This document shows, one piece after another, positions 36,423-44,730 of a stretch of DNA of 45,723 nucleotides. A program made the position numbers and the translations under genes. Within the stretch, counting starts at the first letter, position 1, and each line of letters begins with the position of its first letter. Under the pieces are notes generated by a model that made no database searches, was not told the origin of the DNA, and was given only the letters and a program-made list of their open reading frames with translations. The DNA lies in the NCBI GenBank assembly GCA_947040435.1, contig CAMRBL010000007.1, forward strand, positions 1-45,723, given 5' to 3'. This DNA is from an uncultured Rikenellaceae bacterium (lineage in GTDB: Bacteria; Bacteroidota; Bacteroidia; Bacteroidales; Rikenellaceae).

Positions 36423-37004
36423 ATGGGAAAATCAATTAAGGGCACAAAAACAGAGCAAAACCTTTTGAAGGCATTTGCTGGAGAGTCTCAGGCTAGGACT
36501 CGTTATACTTATTTCGCAAGTGTTGCGAAGAAAGAGGGATATGAGCAAATTGCAGGTGTTTTTGCAGAGACTGCTGAGCAGGAGAAAGAGCACGCAAAGA
36601 AATTTTTTAAATTCCTTGAAGGAGGTATGGTTGAAATTACAGCTATGTATCCAGCAGGAATCATTGGAAAAACAATGGAAAACTTAGCAGCTTCGGCAGC
36701 AGGTGAGAATGAAGAGTGGACTGAGCTATACCCAGCTTTTGGTAAGATTGCTGAAGAAGAGGGATTCCCAGAGGTTGCTAATACATTCTACGAAATATCA
36801 AAAGTTGAAGCTGAACACGAAGCTCGTTACAGAATACTACTAAATAGAGTTCAATCAGGAACTGTGTTTGCAAGAACAGAGCCTATTGACTGGCAGTGTC
36901 GTAACTGTGGATATGTTTCAACAGATAGCAAAACAGCTCCAGAGGTGTGCCCAGCATGTGCACATCCACAAGCACATTTTGAGCAGAAGAAAGCTAACTA
37001 CTAG
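36423..37004 (+). CDS. Rubrerythrin
   Basis: This 193-residue protein is the classical length. The N-terminal four-helix di-iron domain has [22 protein letters not shown] and a second pair in EEEGF and [11 protein letters not shown], giving the expected carboxylate and His ligands. The C-terminal rubredoxin-like domain has CRNCGYV and CPACAHPQ, so all four iron-binding cysteines are present. Rubrerythrins reduce hydrogen peroxide in anaerobes and microaerophiles, which fits a strict or facultative anaerobe. It is monocistronic with its own terminator. Confidence 0.97.
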   Translation: MGKSIKGTKTEQNLLKAFAGESQARTRYTYFASVAKKEGYEQIAGVFAETAEQEKEHAKKFFKFLEGGMVEITAMYPAGIIGKTMENLAASAAGENEEWTELYPAFGKIAEEEGFPEVANTFYEISKVEAEHEARYRILLNRVQSGTVFARTEPIDWQCRNCGYVSTDSKTAPEVCPACAHPQAHFEQKKANY

Positions 37005-37029
37005 AGATACAATAAAGTTTGCATAATCT

Positions 37030-37079
37030 GAAAATTAAGATTTATAGAGGTTAATAACACTCTGTAAATCTTAATTTTC
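37030..37079 (+). terminator. Terminator after rubrerythrin
   Basis: GAAAATTAAGATTTATAGAG (37030-37049) pairs with CTCTGTAAATCTTAATTTTC (37060-37079) with one mismatch, a long AT-rich stem with a 10-base loop. Confidence 0.85.
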
Positions 37080-37130
37080 TGTTATTTTACGTAAAAAAGA
37101 ACGAATTTATAATTATTATCTAGAGATTGA

Positions 37131-37160
37131 TTGCTAATTCAAAATAAATGCGTACATTTG
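37131..37160 (+). promoter_or_regulatory. Promoter of the rpmB-rpmG-DUF4295 cluster
   Basis: TTG (37131-37133), 19 bases, then a perfect -7 box TACATTTG (37153-37160). Transcription would start near 37167, leaving a leader of about 85 bases. An AT-only inverted repeat (ATTTAAT / ATTAAAT, 37201-37221) lies in the leader. Confidence 0.7.
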
Positions 37161-37251
37161 CGAGCCTTTATGGTAAATAAAAACACAGTTATACAAACAT
37201 ATTTAATTACGATGATTAAATGTCAAGGTATAACACAATAAAATAGCAACA

Positions 37252-37485
37252 ATGAGAATTTGCGAAATCACTGGAAAAATTGCTCAAGTTGGAAACAATG
37301 TTTCTCACTCGAAAAGAAGAACCAAGCGACGTTTCAATACAAATTTGAAAACTAAACGTTTTTGGTTAGAACAAGAAAGTAGATGGGTTACCCTAAAAGT
37401 AACTGCTGCTGGAATGAAAACAATTAACAAGAAAGGTCTTGCATGCGCCCTCAAAGAGGCAGTAGCAGCTAAAAAGATCTACTAA
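37252..37485 (+). CDS. rpmB: 50S ribosomal protein bL28
   Basis: This 77-residue basic protein has the bL28 signature: [25 protein letters not shown] near the N-terminus, then NLKTKRFW and [18 protein letters not shown]. The length is normal. It is the first gene of a tight cluster with rpmG (18-base gap) and a DUF4295 gene, a standard Bacteroidota arrangement followed by ftsY. Confidence 0.98.
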   Translation: MRICEITGKIAQVGNNVSHSKRRTKRRFNTNLKTKRFWLEQESRWVTLKVTAAGMKTINKKGLACALKEAVAAKKIY

Positions 37486-37503
37486 AACAAATCAGTAGAA
37501 AAA

Positions 37504-37686
37504 ATGGCAAAAAAAGGCAACAGAGTTCAAGTCATCTTAGAATGTACTGAACACAAAGAGAGTGGAGTTCCTGGAATGTCAAGGTACATCACAACAAAAA
37601 ACAAGAAAAACACTCCTGACAGAATGGAACGTAAGAAGTACAATCCATGTCTAAAAAGAGTAACTGTTCACAGAGAAATTAAATAA
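37504..37686 (+). CDS. rpmG: 50S ribosomal protein bL33
   Basis: This 60-residue protein starts [17 protein letters not shown] and has [27 protein letters not shown], the bL33 pattern. Only two cysteines are seen, so it looks like the zinc-free form. It lies 18 bases after rpmB and 9 bases before the DUF4295 gene. Confidence 0.97.
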   Translation: MAKKGNRVQVILECTEHKESGVPGMSRYITTKNKKNTPDRMERKKYNPCLKRVTVHREIK

Positions 37687-37695
37687 TCTTAGATT

Positions 37696-37851
37696 ATGGC
37701 AAAGAAAGTAGTCGCAACACTTCAGACTGGTTCGGGTAAGAACTACACAAAGTGCATTAAGATGGTTAAGTCAGAGAAAAATGGCGCTTATTCATTTAAA
37801 GAGGAGGTCGTTATAAATGATCAAATCACCGGTTTTTTTGCAAAAAAATAA
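37696..37851 (+). CDS. DUF4295 family small basic protein
   Basis: A 51-residue frame starts at ATG 37696: MAKKVVATLQTGSGKNYTKC, then IKMVKSEKNGAYSFKEEVV and INDQITGFFAKK. It matches the DUF4295 family, which is restricted to Bacteroidota and nearly always follows rpmB-rpmG. Its small size, basic charge and ribosomal operon suggest a ribosome-associated role. A lineage-specific 50S protein (bL38) has been described in a Flavobacterium ribosome structure, but I cannot confirm from here that it is this family. It is followed directly by a terminator. Confidence 0.92.
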   Translation: MAKKVVATLQTGSGKNYTKCIKMVKSEKNGAYSFKEEVVINDQITGFFAKK

Positions 37852-37870
37852 CCGTTTAAGCATCTTAATA

Positions 37871-37902
37871 CAAAAAGCTCCCAAATTATTGTGGAGCTTT
37901 TT
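37871..37902 (+). terminator. Terminator of the rpmB-rpmG-DUF4295 cluster
   Basis: CAAAAAGCTCC (37871-37881) pairs with GGAGCTTTTTG (37892-37902) around a 10-base loop, with a T-rich tail. It separates the ribosomal genes from ftsY. Confidence 0.9.
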
Positions 37903-38029
37903 GTATTTTTGTACATTAATGCTTAAAATTGTAAATAATAGATAAAACACATATAATTATAACAGAACATTAACGTTTTACCATACGAGTCAACTTAATA
38001 CGAGTAGGGTAAAAGAAAAAAATACAACT

Positions 38030-39019
38030 ATGGGTTTATTTGATATTTTCAAAAAGAAGAGTGCCGTACCTGTTGTGGAGGCGGAGAAAGAACAAGATAA
38101 TAACGACCTGAATAAGAGTCTAGCAAAGACAAAAGATGGGTTGTTTGGTAAGCTTGCAAGAGCAATTGCGGGGAAAAGTAGAGTGGACGATGATGTTTTA
38201 GACTCATTGGAAGAGATGCTTGTGACATCCGACGTTGGTATCGACACAACTCTTCAGATCATTAAACGCATAGAACAACGTGTTGCAACGGATAAATACA
38301 TGAACTCTAATGAGCTTCAGCGTATACTAAAAGAGGAGATAACAAACCTTTTAGAGGAGAACGAAGAGGCTATATTGGAGAGTGCAAAGGAGGCAAATGC
38401 CGATGAACCATATGTGATTATGGTTGTTGGAGTTAATGGTGCGGGTAAAACAACTACAATCGGAAAACTTGCATCTAAGTTAACAAAAGCGGGACACAAC
38501 GTATATATTGGTGCTGCGGATACATTTAGAGCGGCTGCAATAGATCAACTTGAAGTATGGGCAGATAGAGCAGGTGCAACAATTGTTAAACAGCAGATGG
38601 GTTCTGATCCTGCATCAGTAGCCTTTGACACACTAAAATCTGCGGTTGCGAATAAAGCAGACGTAGTATTAATAGATACAGCAGGAAGATTACACAATAA
38701 GATTGGCTTAATGAATGAGCTAACCAAAATTAGAAATGTAATGAGTAAGGTGATACCAAATGCCCCTCATGATGTAATGCTTGTTCTCGACGGAAGTACA
38801 GGACAAAATGCTTTTGAACAAGCAAAACAATTTACTCAAGCGACTCAAGTTACATCGCTTGCCATTACAAAGTTAGATGGTACAGCTAAGGGTGGTGTTG
38901 TGATTGGAATAAGTAGCCAATTTAAGATCCCAGTGAGATATATTGGTGTTGGTGAGGGGATCGATATGTTGAAAGTATTTAATCGCAAAGAGTTTGTTGA
39001 CGCTCTGTTTGGAGAGTAA
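38030..39019 (+). CDS. ftsY: Signal recognition particle receptor FtsY
   Basis: This 329-residue SRP-type GTPase has an N domain (about 35-110) and a G domain with G1 GVNGAGKTTTIGKLA, the insertion-box DTFRAAAIDQL, G3 DTAGRLHNK, TKLDGTAKGGV and C-terminal GVGEGIDMLKVFN. The acidic A domain of E. coli FtsY is reduced to a short Lys/Glu-rich segment, as in most bacteria. It docks SRP-ribosome complexes at the membrane. No clear promoter is visible between the upstream terminator and the ATG. Confidence 0.98.
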   Translation: MGLFDIFKKKSAVPVVEAEKEQDNNDLNKSLAKTKDGLFGKLARAIAGKSRVDDDVLDSLEEMLVTSDVGIDTTLQIIKRIEQRVATDKYMNSNELQRILKEEITNLLEENEEAILESAKEANADEPYVIMVVGVNGAGKTTTIGKLASKLTKAGHNVYIGAADTFRAAAIDQLEVWADRAGATIVKQQMGSDPASVAFDTLKSAVANKADVVLIDTAGRLHNKIGLMNELTKIRNVMSKVIPNAPHDVMLVLDGSTGQNAFEQAKQFTQATQVTSLAITKLDGTAKGGVVIGISSQFKIPVRYIGVGEGIDMLKVFNRKEFVDALFGE

Positions 39020-39098
39020 AAGTGCGGCTATTCATCGTTGGTATATGCACACGCATAACTAAAAATACTCTCGTAAACGTAGTTTAAAATAGAAAAAC

Positions 39099-40400
39099 AT
39101 GACAAAAAAGATAAATTTAATAACATTAGGTTGCTCAAAAAATATTGTAGATTCAGAGCATATTATGGCTCAACTCAAAAGCGCAGGTTATGAGTTGTGT
39201 TTTGACTCAAATTCTACTGATGCAAAGATTGTTATCATCAATACTTGTGGATTTATAAAGGATGCAAAAGAGGAGTCAATTGAGACAATTCTTAGTTTTG
39301 CTCATGCAAAACAGGAGGGGTTAATTGAACGACTATATGTTATTGGGTGTTTGAGCGAGAGATACAAAAAAGATTTAGAGAAAGAGATTACAGAAGTTGA
39401 TAGTTTCTTCGGAATACAAACACTAAGTGATGTTGTCAAGGAGTTGGGTGCAGAGTGGAATGATAGCCTAAACATTGAGAGAGTACTCACAACTCCAAAC
39501 CACTATGCATATCTAAAGATCGCTGAAGGGTGTAATTGGAAGTGTGGATATTGTGCGATTCCTCTTATTAGAGGTACTCATATCTCAGTCCCAATGGAAC
39601 AGATCCTTGAAGAGGCTAAAAACTTAGTTGCTAAAGGAGTTAAAGAGATACTAGTTATAGCACAAGATACTTCATACTATGGTATGGATCTATACGGAGA
39701 GCGTAAGTTGGGAGAGTTGCTAAGAGCTTTGTGCCAGATTGAGGGTATAGAGTGGATAAGACTTCATTATGCATATCCAACTAGCTTCCCAGATGATGTT
39801 ATATCTGCTATGGCTGATGAACCTAAAATATGTAAATACTTGGATATTCCTCTACAACATATTTCTGATGCTCAATTAAAGTTGATGCGAAGAGGTATTG
39901 ATAAAGCTAAAACCGTAGAGCTTATTAATAAACTTAGAAGCAGGATTCCTGATGTATCTATAAGAACAACACTACTTGTTGGATACCCAAATGAGAGCGA
40001 AGAGGATTTTAATGAGTTAATGGAGTTTGTTAAAGAGAGTAAATTTGAACGTTTAGGCGTGTTCTCGTACTCTGAAGAGGAGGGTACATACTCTGCAGAG
40101 AAATTAGAGGATAACATCTCTGAAGAGGTTAAAGAGTATAGAGTTTCGCAGATTATGGAGGAGCAAAATAGAATCTCTCGCAACAATAACCTATTACGTA
40201 TTGGTAGAATAGAGCGAGTAATTGTCGATAGAGAAGAGGGCGATTTTTGGGTGGCACGTAGCCAGTATGACTCACCTGAAGTGGATCAAGAGATATTGAT
40301 AGCTAAAGAGAGTGACCTGAAGATTGGTGAGTTTTACAACGTTATAATAACAGATGTTGAAGACTATGACCTATACGCTAATTTAGTTCTCGAAGAATAA
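39099..40400 (+). CDS. rimO: Ribosomal protein uS12 methylthiotransferase RimO
   Basis: This 433-residue radical-SAM enzyme has the N-terminal UPF0004 domain cysteines (LGCSKNIVDSE, NTCGFI, GCLSERY), the radical-SAM cluster GCNWKCGYCAIP, and a C-terminal TRAM domain (about 370-432). SKNIVDSE and the RGTHIS stretch are typical of RimO rather than MiaB. It adds a methylthio group to an Asp of uS12. It lies 79 bases after ftsY on the same strand. Confidence 0.96.
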   Translation: MTKKINLITLGCSKNIVDSEHIMAQLKSAGYELCFDSNSTDAKIVIINTCGFIKDAKEESIETILSFAHAKQEGLIERLYVIGCLSERYKKDLEKEITEVDSFFGIQTLSDVVKELGAEWNDSLNIERVLTTPNHYAYLKIAEGCNWKCGYCAIPLIRGTHISVPMEQILEEAKNLVAKGVKEILVIAQDTSYYGMDLYGERKLGELLRALCQIEGIEWIRLHYAYPTSFPDDVISAMADEPKICKYLDIPLQHISDAQLKLMRRGIDKAKTVELINKLRSRIPDVSIRTTLLVGYPNESEEDFNELMEFVKESKFERLGVFSYSEEEGTYSAEKLEDNISEEVKEYRVSQIMEEQNRISRNNNLLRIGRIERVIVDREEGDFWVARSQYDSPEVDQEILIAKESDLKIGEFYNVIITDVEDYDLYANLVLEE

Positions 40401-40413
40401 GATTAAATAAAAT

Positions 40414-40444
40414 TTTGATTTTCTGCTTTATTTAACTATTTTTG
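40414..40444 (+). promoter_or_regulatory. Promoter of the coiled-coil gene-zapA pair
   Basis: TTTG (40414-40417), 19 bases, then a perfect -7 box TATTTTTG (40437-40444). Predicted leader is about 77 bases and includes a short palindrome AAGTGTAAACACTT. Confidence 0.65.
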
Positions 40445-40527
40445 AAGTGTAAACACTTGTTAGGAGTTGAAAGCGATCGAAATAATACCATATTGCAAAA
40501 CTTAAAATATTATTTACAATAGTTGCC

Positions 40528-40815
40528 ATGAATAAATCGTCCATTGTTGAGTCAATTAGAAGTAAGGTCGAAAAGCTTATTAATGAAAACATTAGGTTAA
40601 GCGAAAAGTGTGCAGAAATGAAGGTGAAAGAGGCGAAACTCAAGGAGAGTAATAGAATATTACAAGAGGGAATTATATCTCTCCAAAAAAGAGTTGGTAT
40701 TATGGAGCTGAGAGAGGGTATTGCAAGTGGAAGTGAAGATAAACGACTCGCAAAGGCTCGAGTCAATCGCTTGATGAGGGAGATTGATAGGTGCATTGCA
40801 ATGATGAACAATTAG
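40528..40815 (+). CDS. Small coiled-coil protein upstream of zapA
   Basis: This 95-residue protein is nearly all predicted coiled coil, with heptad-like spacing of Ile/Leu/Val among Lys/Glu in residues 5-65 (VESIRSKVEKLINENIRLS, ILQEGIISLQKRVGIMEL). A basic C-terminal helix ends in RLMREIDRCIAMMN. I do not know a named family for it. It has its own promoter and is followed after 5 bases by zapA, so the two are surely co-expressed. Size, coiled coil and partner recall ZapB, which binds ZapA at the division ring, but this is inference. Confidence 0.8.
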   Translation: MNKSSIVESIRSKVEKLINENIRLSEKCAEMKVKEAKLKESNRILQEGIISLQKRVGIMELREGIASGSEDKRLAKARVNRLMREIDRCIAMMNN

Positions 40816-40820
40816 ATGAG

Positions 40821-41111
40821 ATGTCTGAAAAACTGAGAATAAAGCTAACTATTGCAGGTAGAACATACCCTCTAAATATAGATAAAGAGAAAGAGGAGAG
40901 ATATAGGCGAGCGGAGAAGGAGATTAATTCTCTGACAACTCGTTTTGAGTCAAATTATAGACTGGAGCCTATTGACCACCTTGCGATGGCTGCTTTGCAG
41001 ATTTCTGTTACACAGATTGAAATGGCGATGAGTCGTAATATGGATAGCGACAGAGATGAACTGAATAAGTTAGAAAAGGATCTAGATATGTATCTAAATT
41101 CATTGAAATAG
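40821..41111 (+). CDS. zapA: Cell division protein ZapA
   Basis: From the ATG at 40821 the protein is 96 residues, a normal ZapA length. It has the N-terminal KLTIAGRTYPLNID beta-hairpin region, EKEERYRRAEKEINSL and a long C-terminal helix with DHLAMAALQISVTQIEM. An upstream GTG in frame at 40791 overlaps the preceding gene and is less likely. ZapA promotes FtsZ bundling at the septum. 6S-like RNA and rny follow, a conserved order in Bacteroidota. Confidence 0.93.
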   Translation: MSEKLRIKLTIAGRTYPLNIDKEKEERYRRAEKEINSLTTRFESNYRLEPIDHLAMAALQISVTQIEMAMSRNMDSDRDELNKLEKDLDMYLNSLK

Positions 41112-41249
41112 AAGATTGGTTCTTTGTAATAAGAGAGTAAGAGTTTTATAGTTTAATTGTAGTGTTAGTATATAACTACAATCAATAATGAAACTACTTA
41201 TAATAATAATAAGATTATTTCGCTATATAATAATAGTGAGTAAGTACTA
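41112..41249 (+). other. Spacer between zapA and the 6S-like RNA
   Basis: These 138 AT-rich bases include runs of TAATAATAATA and no frame. A promoter for the RNA is expected here. I could not find an exact TAnnTTTG box before 41250; the only exact match (TAGCTTTG, 41267-41274) lies inside the RNA. Confidence 0.5.
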
Positions 41250-41450
41250 CCCGCATAATTTCCTTTTAGCTTTGCGAACCTTAACAATTATTCACAATTG
41301 GAGCTGTACTTGGTATATCAAAAGCAGGCCTTAACCACCTCGGTGGTGCATCTATTTTGGTGCCATTGGACGTTTGCGAATTATCAGAGGCTCCACACAT
41401 GACGATCAGGAGATTCGTCGAACAGAAGAGGATTTTATGCGGGTTTTTTT
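41250..41450 (+). ncRNA. ssrS: 6S RNA
   Basis: About 200 bases with a long closing stem. CCCGCATAA (41250-41258) pairs with TTATGCGGG (41435-41443); after a 2x2 mismatch, TCCTTTT continues pairing with GAAGAGGA (one wobble). A T-run (41444-41450) directly follows as terminator. Inside, ACCACC-TC-GGTGGT forms an apical hairpin, and GGAGC / GCTCC lies on opposite sides, giving the rod with internal bubbles expected of 6S RNA. Location between zapA and rny is the usual ssrS site in Bacteroidota, and zapA is also adjacent to ssrS in E. coli. 6S RNA mimics an open promoter and sequesters housekeeping RNA polymerase. Identification is by structure and synteny; the ends are approximate. Confidence 0.72.
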
Positions 41451-41506
41451 ATGAATTTTAAAGAGAATAACTTAACAAATTAATAATATAATTAAACTAA
41501 ATAATA

Positions 41507-43057
41507 ATGGATACCATAAGTATAGTAGGTGGTATATTATCAGTTGTGATTGTTTGTATCGCAACGGGTTTTATAACTTACCTAGTAGTACAAAGAACAA
41601 TGCGTGATACAAAGCGTTCTTTGATAAAGGAGGCTGAGAGTGAGGCTGAGATGATTAAGAAAGAGAAAATGCTACAAGCAAAAGAGAAGTACATTCAACT
41701 AAAAAGCGAGCATGATCGCATGGTTAATGACCGTAACTCAAAGCTTAAAGAGAGAGAACATACACTCAAACAACAGGAAAATTCTCTTCAACAGCAGCAT
41801 AATGAAGTAGAGAGAAAAAGCAAAGAGCTAACACAAACAAAAGAGCAAATGGATAACCATATTGCTGTGTTAGATAGTAAAAAAGAGGAGCTAGAAAAAT
41901 CAATTAAGTCTCAAAATATAAAATTAGAGCAAATTGGTGGACTAAGTAGTGAGGATGCAAAAAATATCCTTGTTGAGAATATGAAATCTGAAGCTAAGGC
42001 GGACGCAATGTCATATATCAATGATACTATTGAAGAGGCGAAGTTGAGCGCTAACAGAGAAGCAAAAAAGATTGTCGTTCAAACAATACAAAGAGTTGCT
42101 ACTGAAACTGCTATTGAGAACTCTGTAACAGTATTTAATATTGAGAGTGACGAGGTTAAAGGGCGTATTATTGGTCGTGAAGGTCGTAACATACGTGCAC
42201 TTGAAGCTGCAACGGGAATTGAAATAATTGTTGATGATACTCCAGAGGCTATTATTCTTTCAGGATTTGATCCAGTAAGAAGAGAGATTGCTAGATTAGC
42301 TCTTCACCAATTAGTAACAGATGGACGTATACACCCTGCAAGAATTGAGGAGGTAGTATCTAAAGTACAACGCCAGATTGAAGATGAAATCGCAGAGGTT
42401 GGAAAGCGTACTGTTATTGATCTAGGTATTCACAATCTTCACCCAGAACTTATCCGTTTAATCGGTAAGATGAAGTATCGTTCGTCATATGGACAAAACT
42501 TACTTCAACACTCACGTGAGACTGCAAACCTTTGTGGTATTATGGCTGCTGAGTTGGGGCTAAACACTAAAGTGGCACGTAGAGCAGGTCTTCTTCATGA
42601 TATTGGTAAAGTGCCTGACGATGAGCCAGAATTGCCACACGCAATCATTGGTATGAAGTTAGCTGAGAAATACAAAGAGAAACCAGATGTATGTAATGCA
42701 ATTGGTGCTCACCATGATGAGGTTGAAATGACTTCAATTATATCTCCAATTGTTCAGGTTTGCGATGCTATTTCGGGAGCTAGACCAGGGGCTAGAAGAG
42801 AGGTTGTAGAGTCTTATATCAAGCGACTTAAAGAGATGGAAGATATTGCAATGGCATATCCAGGGGTCCTTAAAACATACGCTATACAAGCTGGTCGTGA
42901 GCTTAGAGTTATCGTTGGTAGTGAGAAGATTTCTGATGCTGAAGCGGATCAATTATCACATGATGTAGCTAAGAAGATACAAGATGAGATGACATATCCA
43001 GGTCAAGTGAAGATTACGGTAATTAGAGAGACTCGTTCTGTAAGTTACGCTAAGTAA
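41507..43057 (+). CDS. rny: Ribonuclease Y
   Basis: This 516-residue endoribonuclease has the family's usual length and layout. An N-terminal membrane helix (about 5-27) comes first, then a long charged coiled coil (about 30-190). A KH domain (about 200-265) has [14 protein letters not shown]. An HD domain (about 330-425) has [11 protein letters not shown], the metal-binding [14 protein letters not shown] and GAHHDEVE. RNase Y starts mRNA decay at the inner membrane. A terminator follows. Confidence 0.97.
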   Translation: MDTISIVGGILSVVIVCIATGFITYLVVQRTMRDTKRSLIKEAESEAEMIKKEKMLQAKEKYIQLKSEHDRMVNDRNSKLKEREHTLKQQENSLQQQHNEVERKSKELTQTKEQMDNHIAVLDSKKEELEKSIKSQNIKLEQIGGLSSEDAKNILVENMKSEAKADAMSYINDTIEEAKLSANREAKKIVVQTIQRVATETAIENSVTVFNIESDEVKGRIIGREGRNIRALEAATGIEIIVDDTPEAIILSGFDPVRREIARLALHQLVTDGRIHPARIEEVVSKVQRQIEDEIAEVGKRTVIDLGIHNLHPELIRLIGKMKYRSSYGQNLLQHSRETANLCGIMAAELGLNTKVARRAGLLHDIGKVPDDEPELPHAIIGMKLAEKYKEKPDVCNAIGAHHDEVEMTSIISPIVQVCDAISGARPGARREVVESYIKRLKEMEDIAMAYPGVLKTYAIQAGRELRVIVGSEKISDAEADQLSHDVAKKIQDEMTYPGQVKITVIRETRSVSYAK

Positions 43058-43077
43058 CCTAGAGTTTATTTATATAT

Positions 43078-43117
43078 AAAAGCGGAGTTGGTTCTTATGA
43101 ATCAACTCCGCTTTTTT
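43078..43117 (+). terminator. Terminator after rny
   Basis: AAAAGCGGAGTTG pairs with CAACTCCGCTTTTTT across a 12-base loop, with a T-run on the plus strand. Confidence 0.95.
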
Positions 43118-43196
43118 GTACGCTATATATTTTATTCAATGTTTAATGTTCGCTAATAGACCAGTGTGGTGTCGTAGTAGGGGATAGAAAAGTTTC

Positions 43197-43832
43197 CTAG
43201 AGTATTCTAATTGCGACGCCTAGCTGAATAACGCTATTCTTTGCCATAGTAGACATTTTAACTAGACCAAAGTCTGAATCAAGTGCGTGAGTTAATCCGT
43301 AGTTATATCTCGCAGTAATATCCAAATATGGAAGTACCGTATACTCTAGCCCAACTACCAAAGAGAGGTCACACGCTCGAAGTAGATCACCTATTTCGTA
43401 CACTTCATGCGTAGTGCTTCCTCCTATCTTTGATTTAATATCAATCTCATTTCGATTGATATTTATTCCTAACTGGGGGCCACAAAGAACAGAGAAATCT
43501 CTCCATATTCTATACTTAGCAACAATCGGTATATTTAGATAATTTAACGTAGAGGAGACTTCGGCATTTAGGTCGCTTTTAAAATCGACATTACGATACT
43601 TATCTCCTTGACGTGAGTAGACCAATTCTGGTTGTAATTCGAAGCCAGATCCGAGATCAATTTCAGTGAATATTCCGATGTAGTAACTTGGTTTGATCCT
43701 CCCCTTAAACTCATCTGGAAGATCGCTTATCATACTTGATCCATTAAATCCCCCTTTTATTCCAATTGGAGATTGACCATAAGTTGTTGCCATAACAACT
43801 AAATAGAGACATGTAAATAATATTTTCTTCAT
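43197..43832 (-). CDS. Outer membrane beta-barrel protein (PorT-type), paralog 1
   Basis: From ATG 43832 the protein is 211 residues with a Sec signal (MKKILFTCLYLVVMATTYGQ); an upstream in-frame ATG at 43856 adds 8 residues before the signal and is less likely. The mature part has alternating hydrophobic strands ending in aromatic residues: GIKGGFNGSSM, SYYIGIFTEIDLGSGFELQPELVYSRQGD, LNYLNIPIVAKYRIW, CGPQLGIN, and a final ITARYNYGL and NSVIQLGVAIRIL. This is the eight-stranded outer-membrane porin-like family of Bacteroidota. It is about 40 bases downstream of a clear paralog. Function is unknown. Confidence 0.85.
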   Translation of the reverse strand: MKKILFTCLYLVVMATTYGQSPIGIKGGFNGSSMISDLPDEFKGRIKPSYYIGIFTEIDLGSGFELQPELVYSRQGDKYRNVDFKSDLNAEVSSTLNYLNIPIVAKYRIWRDFSVLCGPQLGININRNEIDIKSKIGGSTTHEVYEIGDLLRACDLSLVVGLEYTVLPYLDITARYNYGLTHALDSDFGLVKMSTMAKNSVIQLGVAIRIL

Positions 43833-43871
43833 ATATAAACTGTTTAAATACAACATTTATGATCAATATAT

Positions 43872-44507
43872 CTATTCAAAGATTGTAAATCCAAGTCCAA
43901 GTTGGAGTACTCCATTTTTTATGTTATGTTGATTAAAATCAGATTTTGATTTTATTATATTCGTCAATCCTAAATTGTATCTAACTGTGACATCTAGTCG
44001 TGACCATATCATATACTCAACACCTACACCGAGTGATAAATCACATCGTTTAATGCCATTTAGAGACGTTTTAACACTGCGGTCGTTATAGATAGTTCTA
44101 TCTGTACCATTAAGGTTAATTCCCAATTGAGGGACTAAACTTATTGATAGGTCTCCCCAAACATTATAACTGAAAGCAATAGGTATATTGATGTAGTTTA
44201 GGCGTATCTGTCTATTTAATTCGCCCTGTGATATTAGACCTTCAGATTCATCTGGGAAGAGCTGATTTGGATCTATTCTAGCTCCTTGGCGAGAGTAGAT
44301 CAATTCAGGTTGTAGTGAGAATTTATCTCCCATGTCAATAGTCGTAAATACCCCAGCATAGAAGCTCATCTTTGTTGTATTGTTAGCACCTTCTGGTAAG
44401 TTCAGCATGTTTGCGCCATTAACTCCTATTTTTACTCCAAATGGCACTTTCGCATAGAGAGTCGTAAATGCAAATAGAGAGGCACATAAAGTTAATAATA
44501 TTTTCAT
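43872..44507 (-). CDS. Outer membrane beta-barrel protein (PorT-type), paralog 2
   Basis: This 211-residue protein has a Sec signal (MKILLTLCASLFAFTTLYAK). It matches the downstream gene block by block: GVKIGVNGANM versus GIKGGFNGSSM, FYAGVFTTIDMGDKFSLQPELIYSRQGA, LNYINIPIAFSYNVW, VPQLGINLN, CDLSLGVGVEYM and VRYNLGLTN. The same length and strand positions indicate a tandem gene duplication with considerable divergence. It is probably an outer-membrane barrel with unknown role. A short inverted repeat TTATCG / CGATAA lies upstream (about 44528-44548). Confidence 0.85.
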   Translation of the reverse strand: MKILLTLCASLFAFTTLYAKVPFGVKIGVNGANMLNLPEGANNTTKMSFYAGVFTTIDMGDKFSLQPELIYSRQGARIDPNQLFPDESEGLISQGELNRQIRLNYINIPIAFSYNVWGDLSISLVPQLGINLNGTDRTIYNDRSVKTSLNGIKRCDLSLGVGVEYMIWSRLDVTVRYNLGLTNIIKSKSDFNQHNIKNGVLQLGLGFTIFE

Positions 44508-44673
44508 AATTGATTTTAGATTAAATTATCGTCTATAATCGATAATGCAAATTTCGAACCAACATATAAAAGTGTGAAAATTGTTTTATAAATTAACTAT
44601 GATTGTAATCACACAGAGCTGTATGATCGTAGTATAAAGGAGAAAAAGGAGTATAGACTAAGTATAATAACAA

Positions 44674-44704
44674 GAAAGAGCTAGGTATTATACCGAGCTC
44701 TTTC
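44674..44704 (-). terminator. Terminator after the GH2 gene
   Basis: GAAAGAGCT-GGTA pairs with TACC-AGCTCTTTC with one mismatch, 27 bases after the GH2 stop codon. Its core is nearly the same as that of the terminator after the giant gene (31062-31104). Confidence 0.7.
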
Positions 44705-44730
44705 AATGTTATAAATTTATATAGAGTCTT

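Noticed and set aside
37201..37221. Inverted repeat ATTTAAT / ATTAAAT in the rpmB leader as an autoregulatory RNA element
   Set aside because: The stem is only A/T pairs and too weak to claim a regulatory structure without conservation data.
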